Shown here one piece after another: positions 6,922 to 14,651 of a stretch of 22,264 bases of DNA (the stretch's first letter is position 1; each line of letters starts with the position of its first letter). A model generated the notes under the pieces. The model made no database searches, was not told the DNA's origin, and was given only the letters and a program-made list of their open reading frames with translations. The DNA is from an uncultured Eubacteriales bacterium (GTDB lineage: Bacteria; Bacillota; Clostridia; Lachnospirales; Lachnospiraceae), in the NCBI GenBank assembly GCA_900545455.1, contig UQZF01000026.1, positions 1 through 22,264 of the forward strand, in the 5' to 3' direction. A program made the position numbers and the translations under genes.

Positions 6922-8289
6922 ATGGTACACCAGTATAAAAATAACGGGTATAATATTGTGTTGGACGTTAACAGCGGCTCCGTACATGTTGTCGATGAGA
7001 TTGTCTATGATATGATACCGATGTACGAGAACATGAGTCTCGATGAGATTACTGCCGGGCTTGCAGACAAGTATTCGGCAGATGACATTAAGGAAGCGTA
7101 TGAGGAGATAACTGAACTTAAGGATGCGGGCTCTCTTTTTACGGAGGATATTTACGAAAATTACATAGACAGCTTTAAGAACCGTCAGCCGGTTGTTAAG
7201 GCACTGTGTTTACATATTGCACATGACTGTAACTTGGCATGTCAGTACTGTTTCGCCGAGGAGGGCGAGTATCACGGAAGACGAGCTCTCATGAGCTTTG
7301 AAGTCGGAAAGAAGGCACTGGATTTCCTTGTTGCCAATTCAGGCACAAGAAGAAATCTCGAGGTCGATTTCTTCGGCGGCGAGCCTCTCATGAACTGGGA
7401 GGTTGTAAAGCAGCTTGTTGAGTACGGTCGTTCAATCGAGGAGGCTAACAATAAGAAGTTCAGATTCACACTCACGACGAACGGAGTTCTCTTAAATGAC
7501 GAGATTCTCGATTTCGTAAACAAGGAGATGGGAAATATAGTTCTCAGCACCGACGGACGTAAGGCGGTACATGACAGAATGAGACCTTTCCGCAACGGAA
7601 AGGGAAGTTATGACCTCATTATGCCTAAGTTCAAGAAAGTTGCCGAGAGCCGCAATCAGACCAACTACTATGTGAGAGGTACATTCACTCACTTTAATCT
7701 TGATTTCTCCAACGACGTGTTAAGCCTTGCGGATCAGGGCTTTAAGCAGATTTCGGTTGAGCCTGTTGTGGCTTCGCCTGAGGATGCGTATGCGTTAAGA
7801 ACAGAGGACCTTCCTCAGATTTTTGAGGAGTACGATAAGCTCGCGGTTGAGATGATCAAGCGCGAGAAGGAGGGAAGGGGGTTCAATTTCTTCCACTTCA
7901 TGATAGACCTCACGGGAGGTCCTTGTGTGTACAAGAGACTTTCAGGCTGCGGTTCGGGTACAGAGTACCTTGCAGTCACACCTTGGGGTGATTTCTATCC
8001 TTGCCATCAGTTCGTCGGCAACGAGGATTTCCTTCTCGGAAATGTTGACGACGGCATCGTGAGAAAGAATATCTGCGAGGAGTTCAAGCAGTGCAATGTC
8101 TACTCCAAGCCTAAGTGCAAGGACTGCTTTGCAAAGCTGTTCTGCAGCGGTGGCTGTGCTGCCAACTCCTACAACTTCCACGGCAACATCAACGACAGCT
8201 ATGAGGTCGGATGTGAGATGGAGAGAAAGCGTGTTGAGTGCGCTATTATGATTAAGGCTGCTCTTGCTGATGCACAGGAAGAGGAGTAA
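6922..8289 (+). CDS. scfB: Radical SAM SCIFF maturase (thioether-forming, SPASM type)
   Basis: The enzyme installs a Cys thioether cross-link in the SCIFF peptide by radical SAM chemistry in the cytoplasm. The N-terminal ~90 residues (MVHQYKNNGYNIVLDVNSGS) form the leader-binding RRE-like domain of this family. The radical SAM cluster motif is CxxxCxxC (HDCNLACQYCF; cysteines 104, 108 and 111 counted from the ATG at 6919). FFGGEPLMNW is the GGEP motif. The C-terminal SPASM domain supplies further cysteines (GPCVYKRLSGCGSGTEY, PCHQF, CNVYSKPKCKDCFAKLFCSGGC and a final C). Two ATGs stand in tandem; I prefer 6922 because AGGA (6912-6915) is 6 nt from it and family members start MxHQYK. The product is 455 aa, normal for the family. 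Confidence 0.95.
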   Translation: MVHQYKNNGYNIVLDVNSGSVHVVDEIVYDMIPMYENMSLDEITAGLADKYSADDIKEAYEEITELKDAGSLFTEDIYENYIDSFKNRQPVVKALCLHIAHDCNLACQYCFAEEGEYHGRRALMSFEVGKKALDFLVANSGTRRNLEVDFFGGEPLMNWEVVKQLVEYGRSIEEANNKKFRFTLTTNGVLLNDEILDFVNKEMGNIVLSTDGRKAVHDRMRPFRNGKGSYDLIMPKFKKVAESRNQTNYYVRGTFTHFNLDFSNDVLSLADQGFKQISVEPVVASPEDAYALRTEDLPQIFEEYDKLAVEMIKREKEGRGFNFFHFMIDLTGGPCVYKRLSGCGSGTEYLAVTPWGDFYPCHQFVGNEDFLLGNVDDGIVRKNICEEFKQCNVYSKPKCKDCFAKLFCSGGCAANSYNFHGNINDSYEVGCEMERKRVECAIMIKAALADAQEEE

Positions 8290-8330
8290 GCTCCGCTTGC
8301 GGATAAATAAGTATTAGCTGATTGCATGGC

Positions 8331-8370
8331 ATCGGATATTCAGTGACGCAGCTGTGCAATTACCTATAAA
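8331..8370 (+). other. Weak hairpin in the maturase-secDF spacer
   Basis: The 108-nt spacer has no gene. ATTGCATGGC and GCTGTGCAAT within it can pair over 10 positions, two of them G.U, around a 20-nt loop. No T tract or clear promoter follows, so read-through into secDF is plausible. The positions given are approximate. Confidence 0.3.
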
Positions 8371-8397
8371 AAAGCATAAGCGAAAGGAAAAAAGAAA

Positions 8398-10647
8398 ATG
8401 GTTAAGAAGATTTTAAAGTCCCTCGCGTGGATTGCCGTAATTGCTTTTCTTGCTTACACGGTAGTTTTCGGATGGGGCAGCTCAAAGGACGGAAGCATGT
8501 CCGGAATTAAGCTTGGTCTTGACCTTGCAGGTGGTGTCAGCATCACTTATGAAGCTGTCGGCGACGATGTGGACAGTCAGGATTTGAAGGATGCGACATA
8601 TATTCTTCAGAAGAGAGCAGAAGGATACACTCCTGATGCTGAGGTTTACCAGGAGGGCTCTAACCGTATCACAATAGAGATTCCAGGTGTTACGGATGCC
8701 AACGAGGTGCTCTCACAGATGGGTAAGCCGGGTGAGCTCTACTTTATCACACAGAAGGGCTCTGACGGAACAGACAACTACACAGGTGCTCTTGCACTCT
8801 CCGATGACGGTCAGTCAATCGAGTACAAGTACACTCTCAACAAGACAATCGAGGAGTTAGAGGCAGACGGCAGCATACTTCTCACAGGTGCCGACGTGAA
8901 GACCGCTTCAGCAGGCTCACAGCAGACAAGCACAGGCTCAAGAGAATTCGTTGTAGAGCTCAACCTCTACGATGAGGGAGCACAGAAGTTTGCGGACGCA
9001 ACTCAGGTTGCTTATGAGAACGGCTACACAATCGGTATCTACTATGATAATGAGTTCATCAGTGTTCCGAGAGTAAGTGCTCATATCACGGACGGAAATG
9101 CCGTAATCAACGGTATGGCAGATTACCAGACGGCGGACAACCTTGCATCGACAATCAGAATCGGTGCACTTCCTGTCAAGCTTGAGGAGGTTCGTTCTCA
9201 GGTTGTAGGAGCTAAGCTTGGTCAGGATGCAATCCGCACCAGCCTTTTAGCAGGCGCAATCGGTCTTGCAATCATCATTTTATTCATGATCATCGTTTAC
9301 CGTATTCCGGGACTTGCAGCGAGCATCGCGCTCTGCATTTACACAATGCTTGTCCTTATCATTATCAATGTGGCAGGTCTTACCTTCACACTTCCGGGTA
9401 TTGCGGGTATCATACTCTCAATTGGTATGGCGGTCGACGCCAACGTAATCATTTTCGAGCGTATCAAGGAGGAGCTTGGCACGGGCAAGACTGTTCAGTC
9501 TGCGATGAAGATTGGTTTCAACAAGGCGTTCTCGGCAATTTTTGACGGTAACATCACAACTCTTATTGCAGCATTCGTTCTCGGACTCAAGGGTTCAGGT
9601 GCGGTAAAGGGCTTTGCATACACTCTTGCAATCGGTATTATCGTTTCCATGTTCACGGCACTCGTTGTCACAAGATTACTTCTCAAGTTATTCTATGACT
9701 TTGGTGCAAAGAACGAGCAGCTTTACGGCATGATAAAGAGCACAAAGACACTCAACTTTATCGGAAAGAAGAACATTTTCTTCTGTATTTCCGCAGTACT
9801 CATCCTTATCGGCGTTGCAACCGTTTCAATCAACGGCGCGCGCGGCAAGGGGATGTTCAACTACGGTCTTGATTTCAAGGGCGGTACATCTACAACGGTT
9901 ACCTTCAATCAGGACTACTCACAGGCTGAGATTGAGAGCACAATCATTCCTGACATTGTGGCTGCAATCGGCGATTCAACCGTTCAGCAGCAGAAGGTTC
10001 AGGGTGGAAACGACGTAGTATTTAAGACTAACAACCTCACGATAGAGCAGAGAGAGGCACTTGAGGAGTTATTCACATCAAAGTACGGTGTTGAGCAGAG
10101 CTCAATCCTCACAGAGAATATTTCAGGTGCAGTCAGCAACGAGATGAAGGCAGACGCTATTGTCGCCGTAATCATAGCTACGGTATGTATGCTCCTCTAT
10201 ATCTGGTTCAGATTCAAGGACATCCGCTTTGCGGGAAGTGCCGTTCTTGCACTTTTACATGATGTGCTTGTGGTTGTAGGCTTCTACGCTGTTGCGAGAA
10301 TAACTCTCGGAAATACATTTATCGCATGTATGCTTACAATCGTAGGTTACTCAATCAATGCGACAATCGTTATCTTTGACCGTATCAGAGAGAACCTTGG
10401 TCAGATGGGCAAGGCAGACCTCGCCGAGATAGTTAACACAAGTATCTCCCAGACAATGAGACGTTCAGTGTACACGACACTCACTACATTTGTAATGGTT
10501 GTGATTCTCTTCATTCTCGGAGTGAGTGCAATCCGTGAGTTCGCAGCACCTCTCATGGTAGGTATTATCTGCGGCGGATATTCTTCAGTATGTATCACAG
10601 GCGCACTCTGGTATGTATTAAAGAAGGGTGTTAAGAAGAATAAGTAA
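8398..10647 (+). CDS. secDF: Fused SecDF protein-export motor
   Basis: SecDF uses the proton or sodium gradient to help pull proteins out of SecYEG. The 749-aa protein is a natural SecD-SecF fusion, as in Bacillus. SecD half: one N-terminal helix, GIKLGLDLAGGVSI (D1 motif), an extracytoplasmic P1 domain up to about residue 275, then helices including GMAVDANVIIFERIKEE with the ion-path aspartate at D347. SecF half from about residue 445: helix, NYGLDFKGGTS, and a second bundle ending in GVKKNK. The SecF motif normally written GYSINDT reads GYSINAT here (A655), losing an acidic residue. A GAAAGGA site precedes the ATG. It ends just before a strong terminator, closing the SCIFF region. The location next to scfAB is seen in other Clostridia. 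Confidence 0.95.
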   Translation: MVKKILKSLAWIAVIAFLAYTVVFGWGSSKDGSMSGIKLGLDLAGGVSITYEAVGDDVDSQDLKDATYILQKRAEGYTPDAEVYQEGSNRITIEIPGVTDANEVLSQMGKPGELYFITQKGSDGTDNYTGALALSDDGQSIEYKYTLNKTIEELEADGSILLTGADVKTASAGSQQTSTGSREFVVELNLYDEGAQKFADATQVAYENGYTIGIYYDNEFISVPRVSAHITDGNAVINGMADYQTADNLASTIRIGALPVKLEEVRSQVVGAKLGQDAIRTSLLAGAIGLAIIILFMIIVYRIPGLAASIALCIYTMLVLIIINVAGLTFTLPGIAGIILSIGMAVDANVIIFERIKEELGTGKTVQSAMKIGFNKAFSAIFDGNITTLIAAFVLGLKGSGAVKGFAYTLAIGIIVSMFTALVVTRLLLKLFYDFGAKNEQLYGMIKSTKTLNFIGKKNIFFCISAVLILIGVATVSINGARGKGMFNYGLDFKGGTSTTVTFNQDYSQAEIESTIIPDIVAAIGDSTVQQQKVQGGNDVVFKTNNLTIEQREALEELFTSKYGVEQSSILTENISGAVSNEMKADAIVAVIIATVCMLLYIWFRFKDIRFAGSAVLALLHDVLVVVGFYAVARITLGNTFIACMLTIVGYSINATIVIFDRIRENLGQMGKADLAEIVNTSISQTMRRSVYTTLTTFVMVVILFILGVSAIREFAAPLMVGIICGGYSSVCITGALWYVLKKGVKKNK

Positions 10648-10658
10648 TTATTAAATAT

Positions 10659-10700
10659 ACTGCCGCACGGAGAGAGCTTCTCCGGCGGCAGTTTTTGTTT
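10659..10700 (+). terminator. Strong rho-independent terminator after secDF
   Basis: ACTGCCGC-a-CGGAGA (10659-10673) pairs with TCTCCG-GCGGCAGT (10679-10692), a 14-bp GC-rich stem with one bulged A. The T tract is TTTTT (10692-10696) then TTT. It separates secDF from the peptidase gene. Confidence 0.93.
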
Positions 10701-10731
10701 AACAGGAATTTATAAGATAAGGAGAAGAAAC

Positions 10732-11955
10732 ATGAATTTTAAGAGCATTTTTGAGAACACGGATTTCGTTCATGCGAGCGGCACAAAGGAGGAGCTGCAG
10801 GTTGCCGAGTACATCAAATGTCAGTGTGAACAGCTCGGCGTCAAGGCTTGGATAGAGAGCTTCCGCGTGGCTATGGGTGACATTGAGGAGGCGCATCTTT
10901 ATGCCGACGGCACCGAGATTGAGTGCAAGGCTTTCGCCTGCTGCGGAAACGGAGTGGCAGAGGGCGAGCTCTACTATATGCCGGGCACGGACAAGGTGTC
11001 AATCGCGGGCGCAAAGGACAAGATAGTGCTGATGGATGTCGGCGGAGTAGGATTTTTTACATATCAGGACTTGGTAAAGGCGGGAGCGAAGGCAATCCTG
11101 TTCCAGTACGGAAATGTACATTATCCTGAAAGGGATATTGAGCAGAGAGACCTGCGCGAGGCAGTTGTGGGTGAGGAGAAGAAGCTTCTATGTGCCATGA
11201 TTAACGCAGGCGAGGCTGTGGAGCTTGTGAAGAACGGCGTTAAGAGTGTAAGACTCGAGGTCACACAGAAGGAGTACGACGGAGAGTCTCACAACGTGGT
11301 TGCCGAGCTTCCGGGCGCGAGGGATGAGTACATTGTGCTCAGTGCACATTACGATTCGACCACCTTATCTCACGGAGCTTACGACAATATGAGCGGCTGT
11401 GCGGGACTTCTCGGAATCATGGAGAAGCTCAAAGATAAGAAGTTAAACTACGGACTCCGCTTTGTGTTCTGCGGAAGCGAGGAGAGAGGTCTGCTCGGCT
11501 CCAAGGCTTATGTGAAAGCGCACGAGGAGGAGCTTGAGAAGTTCGCACTCAATATCAATCTCGATATGATAGGAACCTACATGGGAAAATTCATCGCGTG
11601 TGTATCTGCCGAGAACAAGCTGTCGCACTACATTTCATACATGGCTGCCGAGGTTGGCTTCCCGATAGCGTCAAGGACGGGTGTGTATTCGAGCGATTCG
11701 ACACCGTTTGCGGACAAGAGTGTTCCTGCCGTGTCATTTGCGCGCATCGCAGGCGGCAACGTGGCACCAATCCACTGCCGTTACGACCTCATGGACGTGA
11801 TGTCGATGGAGCAGCTCGAGAAGGATGTCGAGTTCCTCACCATGTTCACGGAGCGCTTCGCGAATGCAGCGGTATGCCCTGTATCAAGAGAGATACCGGA
11901 GGACATCAAAAAGCAGCTTGACGAGTATCTGTTCCGCAAGCGCAAGGAACAGTAA
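10732..11955 (+). CDS. M28-family metallopeptidase (aminopeptidase-like)
   Basis: A predicted di-zinc exopeptidase, 407 aa. The zinc ligands of family M28 are readable: HYD with H206, D218 in GAYDN, catalytic E250 and ligand E251 in GSEERGLLGS, D278 in NLDMIGTYMG, and H348 in APIHCRYD. Residues about 75-150 (KDKIVLMDVGGVGFFTYQDL, KAGAKAILFQYG) look like an inserted PA-type domain. There is no signal peptide, so it is probably cytoplasmic, acting in peptide turnover. AAGGAG lies 8-9 nt before the ATG. It is a single-gene unit between the secDF terminator and the palindromic intergenic region, although I could not identify a convincing promoter in the 31 nt after that terminator. The substrate is unknown. 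Confidence 0.88.
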   Translation: MNFKSIFENTDFVHASGTKEELQVAEYIKCQCEQLGVKAWIESFRVAMGDIEEAHLYADGTEIECKAFACCGNGVAEGELYYMPGTDKVSIAGAKDKIVLMDVGGVGFFTYQDLVKAGAKAILFQYGNVHYPERDIEQRDLREAVVGEEKKLLCAMINAGEAVELVKNGVKSVRLEVTQKEYDGESHNVVAELPGARDEYIVLSAHYDSTTLSHGAYDNMSGCAGLLGIMEKLKDKKLNYGLRFVFCGSEERGLLGSKAYVKAHEEELEKFALNINLDMIGTYMGKFIACVSAENKLSHYISYMAAEVGFPIASRTGVYSSDSTPFADKSVPAVSFARIAGGNVAPIHCRYDLMDVMSMEQLEKDVEFLTMFTERFANAAVCPVSREIPEDIKKQLDEYLFRKRKEQ

Positions 11956-11998
11956 GGGAGTTGTTTACCTTATAAGTATGTGATTTACAATTAAAGAG

Positions 11999-12130
11999 TC
12001 AGCCATGCGGGGAATTGTATGAAATATACCCGCTGCATATATGTATATCCGCTTAATGTAGCCATAAATCGCGGACATACATATATGCAGCCGAGTATAT
12101 CAGTCCAATCCTTGAGCATGGCTGATTTTT
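11999..12130 (+). repeat. 127-bp imperfect palindrome with T tail (terminator or small element)
   Basis: TCAGCCATGC (11999-12008) is perfectly complementary to GCATGGCTGA (12116-12125). Inside, 12033-12052 pairs with 12071-12090 over 20 positions with one mismatch around an 18-nt loop, and ATATAC/GTATAT (12024-12029/12095-12100) pairs between them. Five T residues follow (12126-12130), so on the plus strand it can act as a very large terminator for the peptidase gene. Its size is far above a normal terminator. Confidence 0.7.
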
Positions 12131-12153
12131 GGTTGTAGACAGAATATAGGGTT

Positions 12154-12199
12154 GCCACACCGCGCGGAATGTGATGGCGGGGCGGGGGAACGGTGTGGC
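12154..12199. repeat. 9-bp inverted repeat between the two large palindromes
   Basis: GCCACACCG (12154-12162) and CGGTGTGGC (12191-12199) are perfect complements with a 28-nt G-rich spacer. No T tract follows on either strand. Function is unknown. Confidence 0.55.
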
Positions 12200-12240
12200 G
12201 CACGAAGCAAGAGACGTTCGGGCAGAGATAAAATAAATAA

Positions 12241-12534
12241 GGTGCTAAAATATGTTCGTTATTCCGAATTGTGCGATTTGCGGCATGGCTTATATACTGT
12301 TGCTTTTATGGGAGAAGCTTAGATATTCTTGGAACTCTTACAAGGCACAGCCATAGTCGGCATGGATGCCGGCTAAGATGCCACAGACCATGGATGGTCG
12401 GCTGGCATCGGTGGCGTAAGCCGTGTTAATGTATATTAAGAGTTCTTAGAATATCTTGGCTTCGTACAGTGAAGTAATAGTATATAAGCCATGCCGCAAA
12501 TCATACGTTCAAAAAATAAACATATTTTGGCGCC
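12241..12534 (+). repeat. 294-bp long imperfect palindrome: structured RNA or MITE-like element
   Basis: The left arm 12275-12298 is perfectly complementary to 12479-12502 (24 bp, core GGCATGGCTTATATACT). Further paired blocks keep the same axis of symmetry: AGATATTCT (12321-12329/12448-12456) and AACTCTT (12333-12339/12438-12444). The ends, GGTGCTAAAATATGTT and AACATATTTTGGCGCC (12241-12256/12519-12534), also pair. The centre contains three local hairpins: 12358-12371, 12377-12409 and 12412-12423. Arm mismatches are mainly G.U in a plus-strand transcript. There is no open frame of note and no clear target-site duplication. The right end is 15 nt past the antiporter stop codon. Confidence 0.75.
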
Positions 12535-12549
12535 CTTGTATGTATGTCC

Positions 12550-14139
12550 TTACTTGTACGTCACGACCACATCCCCCTCCTCAATGATGGTCTTTCCATC
12601 CGGGATAAGGTTCTCGTTGTGCCGTATTATCATCGCGATGAGTTCATTTGGCGGGAGGTTAAGCTCTGCTATCGTCTTGCCGCACCACGGGTTGGTCTTG
12701 TCGATGTGAGTCTCCTCGAGCTGGTCGTTTGCGGTCGGCTCGTAGGCAGGGACACTTAAAATCACGTTGTCGCCCGCGTGTATAACGGTGTCACCGCGGG
12801 TTACGATGTTCTCCTTGCCTCGTTTGATCATGATTGCAAGTGAGCCTGTCGGCATGTTGACATCCCGAACCATTTTGTCCACCCAGTTGTGACCTTCGGG
12901 GATGAACATTCGCATAAGCGTAATCGCGGATTCCTCCTGATAATCGTTGAAGGTCTTTCGTACATCGGCGCTCTCATCGACCATATCAAGCTTCTTAGAT
13001 GCCGCAGGCAGAAGTGTTCCCTGTATGGCGACTGAGAAGAGCGAAACCATGAACACGATATGGAAGAGGTCGTAGGATATGTTGGCGCCGCTTGAGATTA
13101 CCATGATCGCAAACACGGACGAGGCGGCTCCTCTTAGTCCCGCCCACGACACGAGCAGACATTGATTTACGCTTGATTTGAACGGAAGCATAATCGCAAA
13201 CACCGCGATTGGTCTTGCGACGAGTGTCAGAATCACAACTATCGCAAGAGCCGGGAGAATTATCTGCGGCATTCTGTGAGGGAAGGACAAAAGTCCGAGC
13301 AGGAAGAAGATAAGTATCTGAGCGAGACTAGTAACTCCGTCAAAGAACGGGATAAGGATGTTTTTATTTTTAATCTTACTGTTACCTATTATAATACCCA
13401 TAAAATACACACTCAGGTATTGGTTGCCGCCGACAAGCTCAGAAGCGGCGTAGCAGAATAGAACTGCCGCAATCATGAAAATCGTGTCGAGGCCGTCGGT
13501 CACGACGTTGGTCTTTGTGAGTATAAGTATCGTGAGCACCGCAAACACGATTCCGACTATGGAACCGAAGGTGAGCTGCGAAAAAATATTCCATGCGATG
13601 TTGCCCGTCTCGCCTGCTCCGACAAGACCGATTCCGATTACGGTGAGCATATATGACATAGGATCGTTACTACCGCTCTCCATCTCGAGGAGTGAGGCTG
13701 TGCCGTCCTTTAAATTGAGTTTTTTCTGCCTCAATATGGAGAAAACGCTTGCGGCATCCGTTGAGGAGAGCACCGCACCGATTAAGAAGCTCTCTGCCAT
13801 CGAGAAGCGGAGCACCAGATGGCAGAGTACGGCAGTGACACCCGCGGTGATTGCGACACCGATTGTTGAGAGCAGGACGGCTCTTGCTGCAACCGGCTTT
13901 GCGAGCTTCCATTTGGTATTAAAGCCGCCGTAGAACATTATAAAAATAAGAGCAATTGAACAGACTCGTTCGGCGAGCTCATAGTTGTCAAAGGGAATTT
14001 TGACTATTCCGTCACTTCCGAACAGCATACCGATAAACATGAAGAGTATTAAGGTAGGCATTCCGAATTTGTCCGAGAACTTGTTAGCGAGTATACAAAG
14101 AAAAATAACTGCAGATACAACTAAAATTCCGTAAAGCAT
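12550..14139 (-). CDS. CPA1-type K+(Na+)/H+ antiporter with C-terminal RCK_C domains
   Basis: A 529-aa membrane antiporter of the NhaP2/CvrA type, exchanging cations for protons. About 12 hydrophobic helices occupy residues 1-385. The transport-site motifs are SSTD (D128) and ESGSND (N158, D159), which replace the usual ATD and ND motifs of CPA1 members. The last ~140 residues are cytoplasmic and contain two TrkA-C/RCK_C-like modules, about 405-465 (HNWVDKMVRDVNMPTGSLAIMI) and 473-529 (WCGKTIAELNLPPNELIAMI). Such domains bind regulatory ligands, c-di-AMP in several Firmicutes, so potassium export controlled by c-di-AMP is a reasonable inference. GGAGG lies just before the ATG on the minus strand. 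Ion selectivity cannot be read from the sequence. Confidence 0.9.
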   Translation of the reverse strand: MLYGILVVSAVIFLCILANKFSDKFGMPTLILFMFIGMLFGSDGIVKIPFDNYELAERVCSIALIFIMFYGGFNTKWKLAKPVAARAVLLSTIGVAITAGVTAVLCHLVLRFSMAESFLIGAVLSSTDAASVFSILRQKKLNLKDGTASLLEMESGSNDPMSYMLTVIGIGLVGAGETGNIAWNIFSQLTFGSIVGIVFAVLTILILTKTNVVTDGLDTIFMIAAVLFCYAASELVGGNQYLSVYFMGIIIGNSKIKNKNILIPFFDGVTSLAQILIFFLLGLLSFPHRMPQIILPALAIVVILTLVARPIAVFAIMLPFKSSVNQCLLVSWAGLRGAASSVFAIMVISSGANISYDLFHIVFMVSLFSVAIQGTLLPAASKKLDMVDESADVRKTFNDYQEESAITLMRMFIPEGHNWVDKMVRDVNMPTGSLAIMIKRGKENIVTRGDTVIHAGDNVILSVPAYEPTANDQLEETHIDKTNPWCGKTIAELNLPPNELIAMIIRHNENLIPDGKTIIEEGDVVVTYK

Positions 14140-14166
14140 GGTAATCCTCCGTTCCGTAATAAATTT

Positions 14167-14182
14167 GTGTAACGGATTACAC
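14167..14182. promoter_or_regulatory. Palindrome in the antiporter 5' leader
   Basis: GTGTAACGGATTACAC has 6-bp complementary arms around CGGA. It lies between the predicted antiporter transcription start (about 14187, minus strand) and the ATG at 14139, so it may be an operator or a leader hairpin. Confidence 0.4.
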
Positions 14183-14193
14183 TTATGGATAAA

Positions 14194-14202
14194 AGTATAG
14201 CA
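14194..14202 (-). promoter_or_regulatory. Extended -10 promoter for the antiporter
   Basis: On the minus strand the sequence reads TGC-TATACT, an extended -10 element, with TATACT complementary to 14194-14199. The -35 region 17 bp upstream (TGGAAT) is a weak match. The predicted leader is about 48 nt. Confidence 0.5.
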
Positions 14203-14291
14203 TCGCGAATAAAAATATTCCAGTTAAAAAAACGTAAAGATTATAGGTAAAAACGCACAATAAAAATTGGTAATTTTTTTATAAAATGTTC

Positions 14292-14320
14292 TTGACATCT
14301 AATAAGTGTTAGAATATACT
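14292..14320 (+). promoter_or_regulatory. Consensus promoter of the feo operon
   Basis: TTGACA (14292-14297) and TATACT (14315-14320) are separated by 17 bp. The -10 box lies inside the dyad at 14308-14323, so repressor and polymerase would compete. Confidence 0.88.
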
Positions 14321-14323
14321 AAC
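14308..14323. promoter_or_regulatory. feo operator site 1, GTTAG-N6-CTAAC over the -10 box
   Basis: GTTAGAATATACTAAC is a perfect 5-bp inverted repeat with a 6-bp spacer, extending to TGTTAG/CTAACA. It covers the -10 box of the feo promoter. The shape resembles binding sites of DtxR/IdeR/MntR-type metalloregulators; that assignment is inference. Confidence 0.7.
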
Positions 14324-14334
14324 AAAGGATTTAA

Positions 14335-14350
14335 GTTAGATATTACTAAC
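14335..14350. promoter_or_regulatory. feo operator site 2, GTTAG-N6-CTAAC downstream of the start
   Basis: GTTAGATATTACTAAC repeats the architecture of site 1 exactly, 27 bp downstream, about two and a half helical turns. It lies just after the predicted transcription start. Confidence 0.7.
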
Positions 14351-14381
14351 TGATTACTATTTTAGGCGAAGAAGGGATGAT

Positions 14382-14594
14382 ATGATGCCGATTACAATGA
14401 TGAAGGACGGGGAGTCAGGAGTTATTAAAAAGGTCGGGGGTAAGGAAGAAACCAGAAAGTTTTTGGAGAATCTGGGATTTGTTGTCGGAGGAACGGTCAC
14501 GGTCGTATCCGATATAGGCGGCAACCTTATTGTGAATGTCAAGGATTCCAGAGTAGCCATAGGGAAGGACATGGCTTGCAGAATCATGGTATAG
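14382..14594 (+). CDS. feoA: FeoA-domain protein (first copy)
   Basis: A 70-aa SH3-like FeoA protein, a small cytoplasmic partner of the ferrous-iron transporter FeoB. The FeoA pattern is visible: G(x)V(I)KKVGG, then a helix (EETRKFLENLGFVVGGTVTVV) and a closing strand with VAIGKDMACRIMV. Two ATGs stand in tandem (14382, 14385) behind an AGAAGGGA site; the second is slightly better spaced. The gene lies behind the operator-controlled promoter and precedes a second FeoA gene by 57 nt. It is more divergent than the second copy, which agrees with the clostridial pattern of two FeoA proteins with separate roles. Confidence 0.88.
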   Translation: MMPITMMKDGESGVIKKVGGKEETRKFLENLGFVVGGTVTVVSDIGGNLIVNVKDSRVAIGKDMACRIMV

Positions 14595-14618
14595 CTTGTT
14601 TGTGCGCCATGCAAATGT

Positions 14619-14634
14619 GTTAGCAATATCAATT
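14619..14634. promoter_or_regulatory. Degenerate GTTAG half-site between the feoA copies
   Basis: GTTAG-CAATAT-CAATT preserves the left half-site and spacing of the other feo sites, but the right half is degraded. It may be a weak auxiliary site or chance. Confidence 0.25.
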
Positions 14635-14651
14635 TATATAGGAGGATTATT

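Larger units (their letters stand above)
11956..12549. other. Gene-free convergent intergenic region rich in inverted repeats
   Basis: This is 594 bp between the ends of the plus-strand peptidase and the minus-strand antiporter. I see no plausible gene on either strand; the small open frames here overlap the palindromes. Three separate inverted-repeat structures occupy most of it: 11999-12130, 12154-12199 and 12241-12534. Confidence 0.8.

Noticed and set aside
6641..6987. Minus-strand open frames over the SCIFF precursor
   Set aside because: The plus-strand 46-aa SCIFF peptide has an ideal ribosome binding site, promoter and family sequence; the antisense frames have none.
12241..12534. CRISPR array or transposase gene in the repeat-rich gap
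   Set aside because: The repeats are inverted and unique in the window rather than regularly spaced direct repeats, and no transposase frame is present.
12491..12759. Small plus-strand open frames at the antiporter end and right arm of the large palindrome
   Set aside because: They overlap the antiporter's RCK_C coding region in antisense and the palindrome arm, with no ribosome binding site or family features.
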